Assembly (NCBI GenBank): GCA_016709845.1
Contig: JADJMA010000010.1
Location: 100,732-164,731, forward strand
Source of the DNA: Flammeovirgaceae bacterium
Lineage (GTDB): Bacteria; Bacteroidota; Bacteroidia; Cytophagales; Cyclobacteriaceae
Length of the DNA stretch: 64,000 nucleotides
Direction: 5' to 3'
This document shows positions 31,105-41,117 of this stretch, one piece after another. Positions within the stretch are counted from its first letter, which is position 1; each line of letters begins with the position of its first letter. A model generated the notes under the pieces. It was not told the DNA's origin. It saw nothing but the letters and a program-made list of their open reading frames with translations, and searched no databases. The translations under genes and the position numbers were made by a program.

Positions 31105-32293
31105 CTATCTTTTGAAAAGGAGTGAACTATCTCCATAAGAAAGAAACCGATAATTATTCTTTAAAGCTTCTCCATAGATTGTTTTCCAATCTGCCCCCAC
31201 AAAAGCAGCTATTAATAATATAAGTGTAGAGCCGGGTTGATGGAAGTTTGTCAGTAAAGCGTCCACAACTTTAAAGGAGTAGCCGGGCACAATATAGATT
31301 GACGTTTGTCCGGTGAGTACTTCAATTCCTTTTCGGGTAAGGTGATCTAAAACTTTGTTAAGAGCTGACTTTAAATCGACATCCAGAGATAATTTGTAGG
31401 GATCACTTTGCTCAATGTAAAAATCTGCATCGGAATCAGCCATTAGTTTTACCCCATACCAATAGAGACTTTCCAAGGTTCGCATCGAGGTAGTTCCTAC
31501 GGCTACAATCGACTTGGCAGATAAAACAGCTTCAAGATTTTTTTTAGTTACTACAATCTGCTCATTGTGCATGATATGATTTAATGCATTTTCTACTTTA
31601 ATGGGTTGAAATGTGCCTGCACTGACATGCAGTGTTAAAAACTGAATGAGATGCCCTTGACTAGTTAGTTCTTTTAGGATACGATCTGTAAAATGCAGAC
31701 CGGCAGTTGGCGCGGCAACGGCTCCGTCATGATGAGAGTACAGTTTGGTAGGTTGATCGATCACTCGCTTCTGCTTTGCGATTAAGGTAAGGAGGTAAAG
31801 GCGTTAACCCCATGATTGTGATTATCTCGGCAAAACTTTTAGATTGGGGTTGCCAGGAAAATTCAACAATGCTCTTTGTGCGATCTATAATTTTTGCGGT
31901 AAGGGTAACTCCGTTTTCCTCTTTGGTAAGCATTACCGAGTCTGGCCACCTTTTCAGATTACCGATAGCGCAAATCCATTGAGAACTCATTGTTGTTACC
32001 ATAGCCTGTTGCACCAGTAACGTGGAGTTGGCAGGATTTAATAAAAAGATTTCGATGGTGGCACCGGTGTCTTTTTGAAAAAAAAGCCGGGCCGGAATAA
32101 CCTTGGTGTCATTGAAAAATAAGGTACTGGCCTCCGGAAGAAAATCAGAAACCTGATTAAATTGATGATGGGCAATGGTGCCCTGTTTGTATACAAGTAA
32201 TTTGGACTGGTCGCGTTCGGCAAGCGGATATAATGCTATTTGCGCTGGAGGCAAATCATACTCGTAGTCTTTGGTTGCGATTAAGGTTTCCAC
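31105..32293 (-). CDS. queA: S-adenosylmethionine:tRNA ribosyltransferase-isomerase
   Basis: Two overlapping pieces form about 396 residues. The N-terminal piece has YDLPPAQIALYPLAERDQSK and FFNDTKVIPARL, both QueA signatures. The C-terminal piece has VAAPTAGLHFTDRIL, GTFQPIKVE, VGTTSMRTLES and the terminal YRFLSYGDSSLL. QueA transfers and isomerises the ribosyl part of SAM to make epoxyqueuosine in tRNA. The frame breaks around 31750. Divergent from menC, with a roughly 100-bp shared intergenic region. Confidence 0.92.
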
Positions 32294-32397
32294 AAATTGA
32301 AATTTATACAGGGGTATAATGCGACAAGTTTAATTATTTGGTAAAGTTTGTATTTAATAATGATCTTCACACTCATAAATAGTATAAAAAATTTTGT

Positions 32398-33505
32398 ATG
32401 CCATTAAAGGCAAGTCTTCATAAGCGCGTATTTGAATTCTCGTTTAATGCCCGCACCTCTCGCGGTGCCATGAAAGAAAAAATATCGTGGTTCATCAAAA
32501 TTTGGAATGACGATAATCCTGCGATTGTGGGTGTGGGTGAATGTAGCCCGTTGCCGGGACTAAGTCCGGAACACACACCTGAATTGGAGGCAGCTCTTGA
32601 GAAATTGGTAGGTGAGATTAATGAGTTGTCAGTTTCATTGCCTACGGGTATTGACATGGATGGTCTGCGCAAGTTAATCACCCAGCTCCTCGGTGCAGGT
32701 GAGGTATCCTTGTTTCCTTCTTTTGTTTTTGCCTTGGAGACTGCTTTGCTCGATTTATGGAATGGTGGTGAAAGAATAATTTTCAAAAACAAGTTTCTGC
32801 AAGGTCAGCCCATTCCGATCAACGGACTTATCTGGATGGGAGGTCTGGATTTTATGCTTCAGCAGATTGAATTAAAAATTCGCGATGGCTTTACCTGCCT
32901 CAAGTTAAAAGTAGGTGCCCACGATTTTGAAAAGGAGTGTGATGTGCTGCAATACATTCGAAGAAAATATTTTAGAGATAAAATCACTATCCGTTTAGAT
33001 GCCAATGGGGCTTTCAAAAAGAGGATGCGCTAAATAAATTAACGGAACTGTCTCGTTTTGACATCCATTCTATTGAACAACCCATTAAACAAGGAATGGT
33101 TGAGATGGAAGAGTTGTGCAGGCAATCGCCTATACCTATTGCTTTGGATGAAGAACTTATTGGTGTTGATGGATTAGCTGAGAAGCGAGCATTACTATCA
33201 CGAATTAACCCAAAATATATTATTCTAAAACCGACCTTGCATGGCGGTTTTTTTCATGCCAGGAATGGATACGGGTGTGCGAAGAATTAGGAATTGCCTG
33301 GTGGATAACTTCCGCGTTAGAAAGTAACATTGGATTAAATGCTATCGCCCAATTCACCAGTCAATATAACGTAGTATTACCGCAAGGCTTGGGTACAGGT
33401 CAAATCTACTCCAATAACATAGAGTCCCCACTTACCGTGGAAAAAGGCCAACTTTATTATGATAATAAGGTTTTTGGGGCCAAATTGATGACTAAACTAA
33501 AATAA
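32398..33505 (+). CDS. menC: o-Succinylbenzoate synthase
   Basis: Three pieces make about 369 residues of an enolase-superfamily enzyme. Seen in order: the N-terminal cap (ARTSRGAMKEKISWFIKIW, VGECSPLPGLSPE), the K-x-K catalytic lysine motif CLKLKVG, the metal ligand Asp in RLDANGAF, then EQPIKQG, ALDEELIG and the second Lys region YIILKPTLHGG. Frame breaks lie near 33020 and 33275. MenC dehydrates SHCHC to o-succinylbenzoate in menaquinone synthesis. It is on the opposite strand from the other men genes, which start about 1.2 kb further on. Confidence 0.88.
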
Positions 33506-33526
33506 TTAGTTTTTATTTTGGTTATC

Positions 33527-33550
33527 AGCTAAATAAGACCTTATTTAGCT
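33527..33550. promoter_or_regulatory. Perfect palindromic operator candidate
   Basis: AGCTAAATAAG and CTTATTTAGCT form perfect 11-bp arms around a 2-bp centre (AC). A further half-site-like TTAGCT follows at 33558-33563. It sits 13 bp upstream of the small ORF that precedes the LexA/S24-type repressor, in the place where an autoregulatory operator is expected. It has no T-run and lies 22 bp after menC, so a terminator role is less likely. Confidence 0.65.
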
Positions 33551-33563
33551 AAAATTATTAGCT

Positions 33564-33824
33564 ATGGGGTACAAATTAAAGCTGAAGAGCAAAAAGTTAA
33601 ATTCTGGGAGATTTCAGGTTGATTTTTCAACGAATGACGTAACTGCTGGTGGTTACTATGGCTATTTGTTGGCTGAACCACAAACTTCGGTAACTGAAAT
33701 TGTTCATAAGATAAACCGGCACTTGGTTGCCATAGCGAATTCCGAACGGTATTTCCATAGAAACTTGTTTTCATTAGGTAACAGGAAAATGAACTCCGGA
33801 CGGATTTTGATTTTTAAACGATAA
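33564..33824 (+). CDS. Small hypothetical protein upstream of the S24-type repressor
   Basis: 86 residues, no family recognised. It is basic (MGYKLKLKSKKLNSGRF at the start, ending SGRILIFKR) with a Gly/Tyr patch (TAGGYYGYLLAE) and no signal or membrane segment. It lies between the palindrome and the repressor, with only 3 bp before the repressor ATG. The same bases AGCTATGG surround both starts. Co-transcription and shared control are therefore likely. Confidence 0.6.
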   Translation: MGYKLKLKSKKLNSGRFQVDFSTNDVTAGGYYGYLLAEPQTSVTEIVHKINRHLVAIANSERYFHRNLFSLGNRKMNSGRILIFKR

Positions 33825-33827
33825 GCT

Positions 33828-34613
33828 ATGGTTAAGTTAAACGAGAATATTCGAATCCTGCGTAAGCGATTATCACTTACACAAGATCAATTCGCACAAC
33901 GCCTGGGCATTAAGCGCTCGCTGGTTGGCGCTTATGAAGAAGGTCGTGCTGAGCCGCGACTGGAACTTCTTCAAAAGATGGCCGAATTGTTTTCGATATC
34001 GGTCGACTTACTGATCGGAAAGGATTACTCATCGAGTTCAAGTGAGCTTACGATTGAAACAAACTATGCACGCGGTAAGGAAGTTTTGGTTGTAACCGTA
34101 GATGCTGATGATAAACAAAATATTGAATTCGTTCCGCATAAAGCTGCAGCCGGATACCTCAATGGGTATGCCGATACAGAATATGTAAAAGAGTTACCTC
34201 ATTTCAGTCTGCCTAATCTTAAGCAAGGAACATACCGGGCATTTGAAATCAGTGGCGACTCTATGTTGCCCTTAATGCCAGGTACGATTGTAATTGGTGA
34301 ATACGTGGAGGACTTACGAAGTGTTAAAAGTGGAAAGACATATGTTCTGATAACCCAACGGGAAGGTATTGTTTACAAGCGCGTCTTTAACTATCTCGAT
34401 GAAAATGGAAACCTTTTTCTTGTTTCAGATAACAGACACTACGCGCCTTATCAACTTAGCGCTTCTGAGGTAATTGAAGTTTGGGCGGCAAAAGCCTATA
34501 TCAGTGTTCAGTTTCCTGATGTAGCCGATAAGCAAGACGTTTCGGTGGAGCAATTGGCGGGTGTGGTGCTCGATCTTCAGAAGGAAATCCTTCAATTAAA
34601 ATCAAAGAAATAA
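33828..34613 (+). CDS. XRE-HTH/Peptidase S24 transcriptional repressor (LexA/CI-like)
   Basis: 261 residues, intact. An XRE helix-turn-helix spans residues 5-65 (LTQDQFAQRLGIKRSLVGAY). A linker with a LexA-type Ala-Gly bond (KAAAGY, Ala108-Gly109) follows. The S24 protease domain has Ser145 in ISGDSMLP and Lys184 in IVYKRV. The spacing Ala-Gly to Ser (37) and Ser to Lys (39) is close to LexA, so self-cleavage on DNA damage or another signal is plausible. The palindrome at 33527-33550 is its probable operator. Target genes beyond its own unit are not visible. Confidence 0.88.
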   Translation: MVKLNENIRILRKRLSLTQDQFAQRLGIKRSLVGAYEEGRAEPRLELLQKMAELFSISVDLLIGKDYSSSSSELTIETNYARGKEVLVVTVDADDKQNIEFVPHKAAAGYLNGYADTEYVKELPHFSLPNLKQGTYRAFEISGDSMLPLMPGTIVIGEYVEDLRSVKSGKTYVLITQREGIVYKRVFNYLDENGNLFLVSDNRHYAPYQLSASEVIEVWAAKAYISVQFPDVADKQDVSVEQLAGVVLDLQKEILQLKSKK

Positions 34614-34639
34614 ACTTAGCGGTTTGACCTTGACCCGAT

Positions 34640-34660
34640 CTCTTCCAGCCATTGGAAGAG
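34640..34660. terminator. Weak hairpin between convergent genes
   Basis: CTCTTCCA and TGGAAGAG form a perfect 8-bp stem with a 5-base loop, between the stop of the repressor (34613) and the stop of menE (34673). No strong T-tract follows on either strand, so termination is uncertain. Confidence 0.4.
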
Positions 34661-34672
34661 GCGGGAAGGTAT

Positions 34673-35765
34673 TTAGGTGGAAGTTATATGCTCTAATGTT
34701 TTAGGCTTATTTATTTTTCCCGTCTCTGTTTGAATAAAGTTATCGATGTATCGGATTTCTTTAGGAATCTCAAATCGATTCAGAGAATCCTTTAATCGTT
34801 GAGTTAGTTTTTCCTCTGTTGTTCCTGTTAGATTATTACCTTCTATGCAAAGCATCACTTTTTCTCCGAGCTGGAGATCAGGTACACCGGCAATAAAAAA
34901 TCTATTTGTTAGATTGAATTCTGAAAATATAACTTCAACGATTGATTCAACTTTCTCAGAGAAAACTTTAACGCCACCACTATTTATTACATGGTCAATC
35001 CGACCCAGAATGAGAAAATGATTTGAATCAATAATCTCAACTAAATCATTGGTTACAATCGGTTCAACATTTAAATGGGGAGCCTTAATAACAAGGCAAC
35101 CCCGATTATCCTGTTCGATTGAAATGCCAGGAAGCAGATGAAAGTAGTTTGCGTATCTGATCCATTCAATTTTTGAAGTGCAATGTGGGATAGTGTTTCC
35201 GTCATGCCGTAGGTTGCATAAAATGAACCGTGCATCGATTTTAAATTTTCTCGTAAGGAATTTGATAAAGCAGCACCACCAATTAAAACTACTTTTGTTG
35301 AACTAAATTTTTCTTTGTGCTTAGAGGTTAAGAGTGACTGAACCTGATAAGGAACCAGTGCCGTAAAATCAATAGTTACATCTTCTGGTAGTGTATCAAA
35401 CGGATTAGCACTGGGCTCAATCACATGCAGGTTCATCCCAACCTCCAATGACCGAACTAACATCATAATGCCTGCTATATATTGGGTGTCGAGACAAACT
35501 AAAGAAGTGAATTCTTTTTTTAAACCGAGGTATAGGGCACTACGTGCTGCACTTGCTTTCAGTTGATCACGGGTAACGGAAATTTTTTTGGTGTTCCTGT
35601 TGAGCCTGATGTTTGCAGGATAAACGTTTCCCGGTCGTTTAACCATTCGGAGCAAAATTGTAAAGCATTGTTTTCATTTGGGGAATGTGAGTCACGAAAA
35701 TTTCCTTTTTGAATATCAGATATTTGATAGAAAGCCTCCTTAACGCGAAGTGTTTGCGAGGGCAT
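34673..35765 (-). CDS. menE: o-Succinylbenzoate-CoA ligase
   Basis: Pieces at 35559-35765, 35071-35655 and 34673-34858, plus the stretch between, make about 363 residues of a short ANL-superfamily ligase. The AMP-binding P-loop-like motif FILQTSGSTGTPKK, the VVLIGGAAL region and YATYGMTETLSHIAL are visible. The C-terminal domain (FEIPKEIRYIDNFIQTETGK) carries the conserved lysine. Frame breaks near 35590, 35120 and 34870. It activates OSB for DHNA-CoA formation by MenB. Last gene of the minus-strand men operon, 3 bp after the DUF296 gene. Confidence 0.87.
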
Positions 35766-35768
35766 AAC

Positions 35769-36209
35769 TCAATTCTTCTTTTTTGTTTGTGGTCTTATAG
35801 ATAATTCTTTGTATCCATAAGTTGAGTCATGAACGCGATCGAATTGTAAGTCGTTGAGTTCTCCAATTACAATCTCGGCCGTAGTATAAATCAACGAATC
35901 ATCTAACAAATGACCACCCCAGGTTTTACCGGTGCTATCGGCTACTGAAATGTGTAGATGAGCACCCGAATCAGCGAAGGTTCCAACCAAGGATAAAATT
36001 TCAAAGTGTCCTTTCAAGAAGGTTCCGTTTTCCTGATTAGCAAATCGGAGATTTACTTGCTCTAAACTTCCTACACAGGTAATTATAAAACCTGCTTTTG
36101 AGTTACTGGCTATTTTTAGTAACTCTTTTTAAATACTGAATGCCAACCCGATTGCTGTGGCCTTTGTAGAACTCCACAGGTTTTTTGTTAGTGCAGGTAC
36201 TTTACTCAT
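35769..36209 (-). CDS. PPC/DUF296 domain protein
   Basis: About 146 residues starting at ATG 36207-36209. After two frame breaks (near 36180 and 36130) the text reads KAGFIITCVGSLEQVNLRFA, HFEILSLVGTFADSGAHLHI, GGHLLDDSLIYTTAEIV and the terminal RVHDSTYGYKELSI. This is the PPC (plant and prokaryote conserved, DUF296) fold, known from AT-hook proteins but stand-alone in bacteria, with a His-rich metal-binding trimer surface (SGAHLHI, GGHL). It sits between menB and menE. Role unknown. Confidence 0.8.
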
Positions 36210-36217
36210 GGTTGCGA

Positions 36218-37071
36218 TTAATAGGAGGTAAAGTAAGATGGGTTTAATTTAGGAAACTTTGGGAATTTTGAAAAGTCAGGTTCTCGCTTTTCCATAAAGG
36301 CATTTTTTCCTTCTTTGGCTTCATCACTTAAATAATAAAGCAATGTGGCATTGCCGGCAAGTTCCTGAATACCTGTTTGTCCGTCAAGTTCTGCATTAAA
36401 GGATGCTTTCAACATCCGGATAGCCAAAGGACTTTTCTTGAGAATCTTTTTAGCCCAGGTCACATAGGTTTCCTCTAGCTCTTCCAGTGGAACAACTTTA
36501 TTTACCAGCCCCATATCCAATGCTTCTTTGGCGTCATATTGATCACAAAGAAACCAGATCTCGCGTGCTTTTTCTGTCCAACAATTCGCGCTAAGTACGA
36601 AGCGCCAAATCCACCATCAAAACTTCCTACCATCGGTCCGGTTTGTCCGAAGCGCGCATTCTCAGCAGCAATGGTTAAATCACAAACTACATGCAACACA
36701 TGCCCGCCACCAATTGCCCAACCAGCCACAGCAGCAATCACTGGTTTTGAAATCGTGCGAATCACTTTTTGTAAATCGAGTACGTTCAATCGGGGAACTG
36801 TATCCAAGCCTACATAGCCACCATGACCGCGCACACTTTGATCTCCACCACTACAAAAGGCTTTTTCGCCTTCACCGGTTAAAATTATAACACCCACTTC
36901 CATATCCTCACGACAATGATTCATCGCATCAAGAATTTCCTGAATAGTGAGTGGCGTAAAGGCGTTATGTACCTTGGGCCGGTTAATACTAATACGGGCA
37001 ATGCCTTCGTATTTATGAAAGAGAATTTCTTTGTACTCTTTTATTGGTTTCCAATTGTATTTAAGACTCAT
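36218..37071 (-). CDS. menB: 1,4-Dihydroxy-2-naphthoyl-CoA synthase
   Basis: About 283 residues of the crotonase family. MenB-specific text is clear: ARISINRPKVHNAFTP, AFCSGGDQSVRGHGGYVG, AIGGGHVLHVVCDLTIAAEN, FGQTGPMVGSFDGGFGASYL and the C-terminal FMEKREPDFSKFPKFP. A frame break near 36515 splits it. It cyclises OSB-CoA to DHNA-CoA. Overlaps the menD stop by 11 bp. Confidence 0.93.
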
Positions 37072-38786
37072 AGCTTAGTTTAATATGTTTTTTAAAAGTA
37101 TCAAATGATTGCTTGGCTGATTTTTGGTCACTACACACTTCCATGATTTTTATTTTGCCATCGAATTTCAAAAAATCTTTTAGAGCAGTCTTTAAACGTT
37201 TCGCTTCTTCGATCTTCACGTAGTCAAACCCAAACTCGTTAGCGAGATGATGGGCTGAAAGTTTTTGGTTCGTGATAAAGAATTCCTCTTGCTCAGGAAT
37301 ATTTCCTGGCCCATCGATTAGATTAAAGATTACACCACCTTGATTATTGATCACAACGATTCTTAAATTAGTAAGTGCATAATTATGCCAGAAGGCATTA
37401 CGATCGTAAAAAAAAGCAAGATCACCCGTTATTAAAATATTAGGCACTTCGCTGGTAAGGGCGTGGCCTACGGCAGTACTCGTACAACCATCAATGCCGC
37501 TGGTGCCCCGGTTCACATATACATGTATTCCTTTTTGGGTTTCACTTAGCCCTACCAGATTAGCATACCGAACGGACATACTATTTGCCAGATGCAGGTT
37601 ACACCTCTCCGGAAGACTTTCTAATAATTCTTTTATGACATTCGTTTCATTAAAATCAACTGCGCTGAAATGCGTTTGGTAAGCACGGGCCATGCGATGT
37701 TCTTCCGCCAGCCATAGTTGTGCATAGTTTGCTTTTTTTGCAATTCAAATTTACCAATGGCAGGCGGTGTGTTCAGCGATTCAAAAAACTTTTAGGATTG
37801 CAGTGAATGATCTGTGAGATACTTTGGAATGTGTCGGCCACAGGCCCTGAGGGCTGTATATGCCAATGCTGCCGAGGCTGATACTTCCTTAGAAATAATT
37901 TGAGATTTTTTGAAATAACGGATTTGCCAAAAGAGATTAGTAAATCGGGTTGCAACGATTGCTGAATGGATTCGCCACACGAAGCCAAAAACACATCGGA
38001 ATACCTGACATTTCCCTTCAAGGAATGAAGATTAGAAATAATATCTCCGGTTAGCGCAGCTTTATTTACTTTACAAAATTTTTCAATTGCTTTTACTAAT
38101 CCCGAATTATACTCTTGCTGACCAGCCACAAGTAACACCTTGTTCGATGCAGCCAGTGATTCCATAAGTTTTTTTTGTTCTCCTTGAGTGATTAATTGCT
38201 CGGATTGATTTACAGCAACCTTTTTTATTTTCTTAGTGAAGACTATCTTTTCATTTGCTTCCGGATAAAGAGGCTCTCTTAACGGTACATTAATATGTAT
38301 CGGACCCTTGGGATATTCCTGTGATGCTATATTGGCTTCATTAATTATTCTATGGATATGCCAAGGTGTTTCCTGATGATTGTAATCCTGGGGGAGCTCA
38401 TAATATTTCCTTACATGCTTACCAAAAAGATTTTCTTGGCGAATAGTTTGACCATCTAGTTGATCAAGCCATTCTTTCGGGCGATCGGCAGTCAAAATGA
38501 TTAAAGGTGTTTCTTGAAAGAAAGCCTCGGCTACTGCAGGCGCGAAATTGTACGCTGCTGAGCCCGAAGTACACACCAATACCGATGGCATTCGGGTTTG
38601 CTGAGCGATACCCAAAGCAACAAATCCGGCACTTCGCTCATCGCTTAAGGTGCGGCATGTAATTTCCTCATGCCTGGAAAATGCCAAGGTAAGTGGAGCG
38701 CATCGTGAGCCGGGGCAAACAATCGCCTGATGGATGCCATGCCAGGCACAGATTTCAGCAATATCGAAAATGGGTTGAAGACGCAA
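37061..38786 (-). CDS. menD: SEPHCHC synthase (2-succinyl-5-enolpyruvyl-6-hydroxy-3-cyclohexene-1-carboxylate synthase)
   Basis: Two pieces give about 575 residues. The N-terminal piece has the ThDP-enzyme start CAWHGIHQAIVCPGSRCAPL with SDERSAGFVALGIAQ and TADRPKEWLD. The C-terminal piece has GTSGIDGCTSTAVGHAL and the ThDP/Mg2+ motif GDLAFFYDRNAFW. Joining requires shifts in the A/T runs around 37740-37800. ThDP-dependent; joins isochorismate and 2-oxoglutarate. Upstream of menB, downstream of menF. Confidence 0.92.
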
Positions 38787-38796
38787 GGGAAAGATT

Positions 38797-39973
38797 TTAT
38801 TGAGTAATTATTTTTTGAAGGGTATGCATCTTCATTTCTGTCTCCATCCATTCCGTTTCGCTGACAGAGTCTGCCGTAACGCCAGCGCCTGCATATATTC
38901 TTACTTTATCGGAGAAAATTTGCATACAACGTAGGTTTACATAGATATGACTTTCTGCTTTTAAATTTACAGGCCCTAAGTAACCACTATAGAATTGCCG
39001 ATCGAAACCCTCGTGATCTTTTAGAAATGCAAGAGAATTTTCAAGCGGCATGCCGCACACGGCCGAAGTAGGATGTAACAATTTTAACATAACAGAACCT
39101 AACTGCGGAAAGTTGGTGGCCAAGGTATCAACTTCATATTCTGTTTTCAGATGCATAAGGTTCCCGGCAACGATAGTTTTAGGGCCATGTTCTTCGTACT
39201 CGCGTAAGCGAATCTTTTTAAAGCAATTAATAATATACCGGCAAACCAATGCCTGCTCTTCAATTTCTTTTTGTGTCCACGCCACATATTTTAAATTAAT
39301 ATCGGGCGAGTAGGGTAGGGTACCCGCCAACGCGACCGTTTTAAATTTATTTTGAGCTACACTTACCAACAGTTCGGGAGTAGCTCCCATCCACGTTCCT
39401 GTTTCAGGTGATGAAACCAAGGACACAAAGGCGAGGGATGCTTTCGCATAGTTGATGGAATACATCTAGCAAATCAAAATTTTCATTGCGCGGGATATCC
39501 TTAAATCGGGAGGGAACAATTTTTTCGAGAGTTCCTGAATTTATGGACGCCACACCTAGTTCCACTAATTTTTGAAAATCAGGTGCCGAGTCGTTTTTTC
39601 CCACAGGGAGATAATGAGAATGAATTAGCTTATTAGCTTCTGAATCCCATTCTGAATTAGCGACTCCATCAATCAGCACGCCATTTTCGATGATGTATAA
39701 AACATCAGCAGGAAAAAATATTTTTTTGATCGGGGAAAACGGACTGAAGACAAAGCCGGGCTCAGTGTCCTCAAAAGTTAGTTCATCTAATTTTTTAACT
39801 CCGGTTGTACTTATGATCAGATGCTTTTTATCTACACCAGGAGACTTCCACAAAGAGAAACTATTACCTCTGTTTATTGCTTCATGGATCGCATGAATAA
39901 TTATTTTCTTTTCCTTTTGGTAGGTTAACTTTTGTTCTGTTGGTATCATTTCAAAATTCTTAACGCTTATCAA
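38797..39973 (-). CDS. menF: Isochorismate synthase
   Basis: Two pieces, about 391 residues, of the chorismate-binding family. The C-terminal core shows GTWMGATPELLVS, TVALAGTLPYSPD, HLKTEYEVD, HPTSAVCGMPLENSLAFL, FDRQFYSGYLGPVN and IYAGAGVTADS, all typical of isochorismate/anthranilate synthase active sites. The N-terminal piece is less conserved (IPTEQKLTYQKEKKIIIHAI). The frame breaks near 39440. It overlaps the hotdog thioesterase gene by 14 bp, and menD begins 10 bp downstream. Confidence 0.9.
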
Positions 39974-40412
39974 TGATTGCCATGGTAATCCGGCTGATGC
40001 ATATTAATTCCTGATTTTCATTTAAAATGCTGATCTCCCATACGTGGGTTCTTTTGCCAATGTGTAAAGGTTTTGTCGTTCCGTATACAAAACCTTCTTT
40101 AGTACTCTTAACATGATTCGCATTAATCTCCAGTCCTACACAGGATTGTGTATTTCGATCGATACAGCAACTGGCTGCTATGCTTCCCAGTGTTTCAGCC
40201 AACGTTACGGATGCTCCGCCATGTAACAGCCCAAGGGGTTGTTGGGTTCTGTTATCCACGGGCATTTTTGCAGAAATCGAGTCTTCATCTATGGAAATAA
40301 ACTCAATGCCCAAATGGCTAACCATCGTATTGGCGGAGAACTTGTTTAACGAATCTAATGTGTAGCCTGGCTTAAATACTGACATTGGCGTATACCATGC
40401 GAGTTTAAACAA
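39960..40412 (-). CDS. Hotdog-fold thioesterase, probable DHNA-CoA thioesterase (MenI-like)
   Basis: 150 residues, PaaI/YdiI type. The catalytic segment PLGLLHGGASVTLAETLGS carries the H-G-G and acidic residue of the family; HIGKRTHVWEISILNEN is the usual C-terminal strand. It heads the men operon, so hydrolysis of DHNA-CoA to DHNA is the likely role, a step otherwise missing here. Intact. Specific substrate is inferred from context. Confidence 0.85.
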   Translation of the reverse strand: MFKLAWYTPMSVFKPGYTLDSLNKFSANTMVSHLGIEFISIDEDSISAKMPVDNRTQQPLGLLHGGASVTLAETLGSIAASCCIDRNTQSCVGLEINANHVKSTKEGFVYGTTKPLHIGKRTHVWEISILNENQELICISRITMAIIDKR

Positions 40413-40418
40413 TTTCCT

Positions 40419-40426
40419 TAATTTTG
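40419..40426 (+). promoter_or_regulatory. Bacteroidota-type -7 box candidate
   Basis: TAATTTTG matches TAnnTTTG, the Bacteroidota -7 consensus, 32 bp before the phosphatase start, in the divergent region with the men operon. No clear -33 TTG partner. Confidence 0.4.
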
Positions 40427-40457
40427 CGCCCGCAAAGCGGCTTGAAATTAGTTAGAA

Positions 40458-41117
40458 ATGATGAGCAAAAAAATATATATCATTCGACACGGGCAAACAG
40501 ATTATAATCTGAAAGGCATCGTACAGGGGAGTGGGGTAGACTCATCATTAAACGAAAAGGGTCGAGAGCAAGCACGTAGTTTTTTTCAACACTACGAGCA
40601 AATACCCTTTGAAAAAATTTATACCTCTGCGCTTAGAAGAACCAAGGAATCGGTTGAAGGTTTTTTGGCAAAAGAAACTCCCTCTGAAAGACTGACCGGG
40701 CTAAACGAAATAAGCTGGGGTACGAAAGAAGGTCAGCGAATAACTCCGGAAGAAGATGCCTACTACCACTGGATGCTGAACCAATGGCAATTAGGTCAAA
40801 CGCATGAGCGGATTGAAGGTGGTGAAAGTCCTGAGGATGTTTCCCATCGTCAGGATGTGGCGTTGAAGCATATCCTAAGCCAGACGGAATCTACTATATT
40901 GATTTGTATGCATCGTCGTGCTATGAGAATCCTGCTCTGTAAGCTTTTGAATTACCCCCTTCGATGCATGGATATGTTTGAGCACGAAAATTTATGTCTT
41001 TACTTATTGGATAGTTCTGGGTCAGGGTTTACCGTAAGAAAATACAACGACACTACGCATTTAAAGAATATCCCTAAGATAGATGATAGTCATTTAGTTG
41101 GGGCAATCACGACTTAA
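40458..41117 (+). CDS. Histidine phosphatase family protein (phosphoglycerate-mutase-like)
   Basis: 219 residues. The catalytic RHGQT motif is near residue 9-13 (YIIRHGQTDYNLKG), with SSLNEKGREQAR and the acid-containing SALRRTKE. The second histidine is in ILICMHRRAMR, where most members have S-H-G. ATG ATG at the start allows a one-residue-shorter product. Substrate unknown; broad-specificity phosphatase or cobalamin/phosphoglycerate roles are possible. Converges with the TPR gene, overlapping it by 4 bp. Confidence 0.88.
   Translation: MMSKKIYIIRHGQTDYNLKGIVQGSGVDSSLNEKGREQARSFFQHYEQIPFEKIYTSALRRTKESVEGFLAKETPSERLTGLNEISWGTKEGQRITPEEDAYYHWMLNQWQLGQTHERIEGGESPEDVSHRQDVALKHILSQTESTILICMHRRAMRILLCKLLNYPLRCMDMFEHENLCLYLLDSSGSGFTVRKYNDTTHLKNIPKIDDSHLVGAITT

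Noticed and set aside
33501..33563. AGCTAAATAAG palindrome as menC terminator
   Set aside because: AT-rich arms, only a 2-base centre and no T-run after it; its place before the repressor unit fits an operator better.
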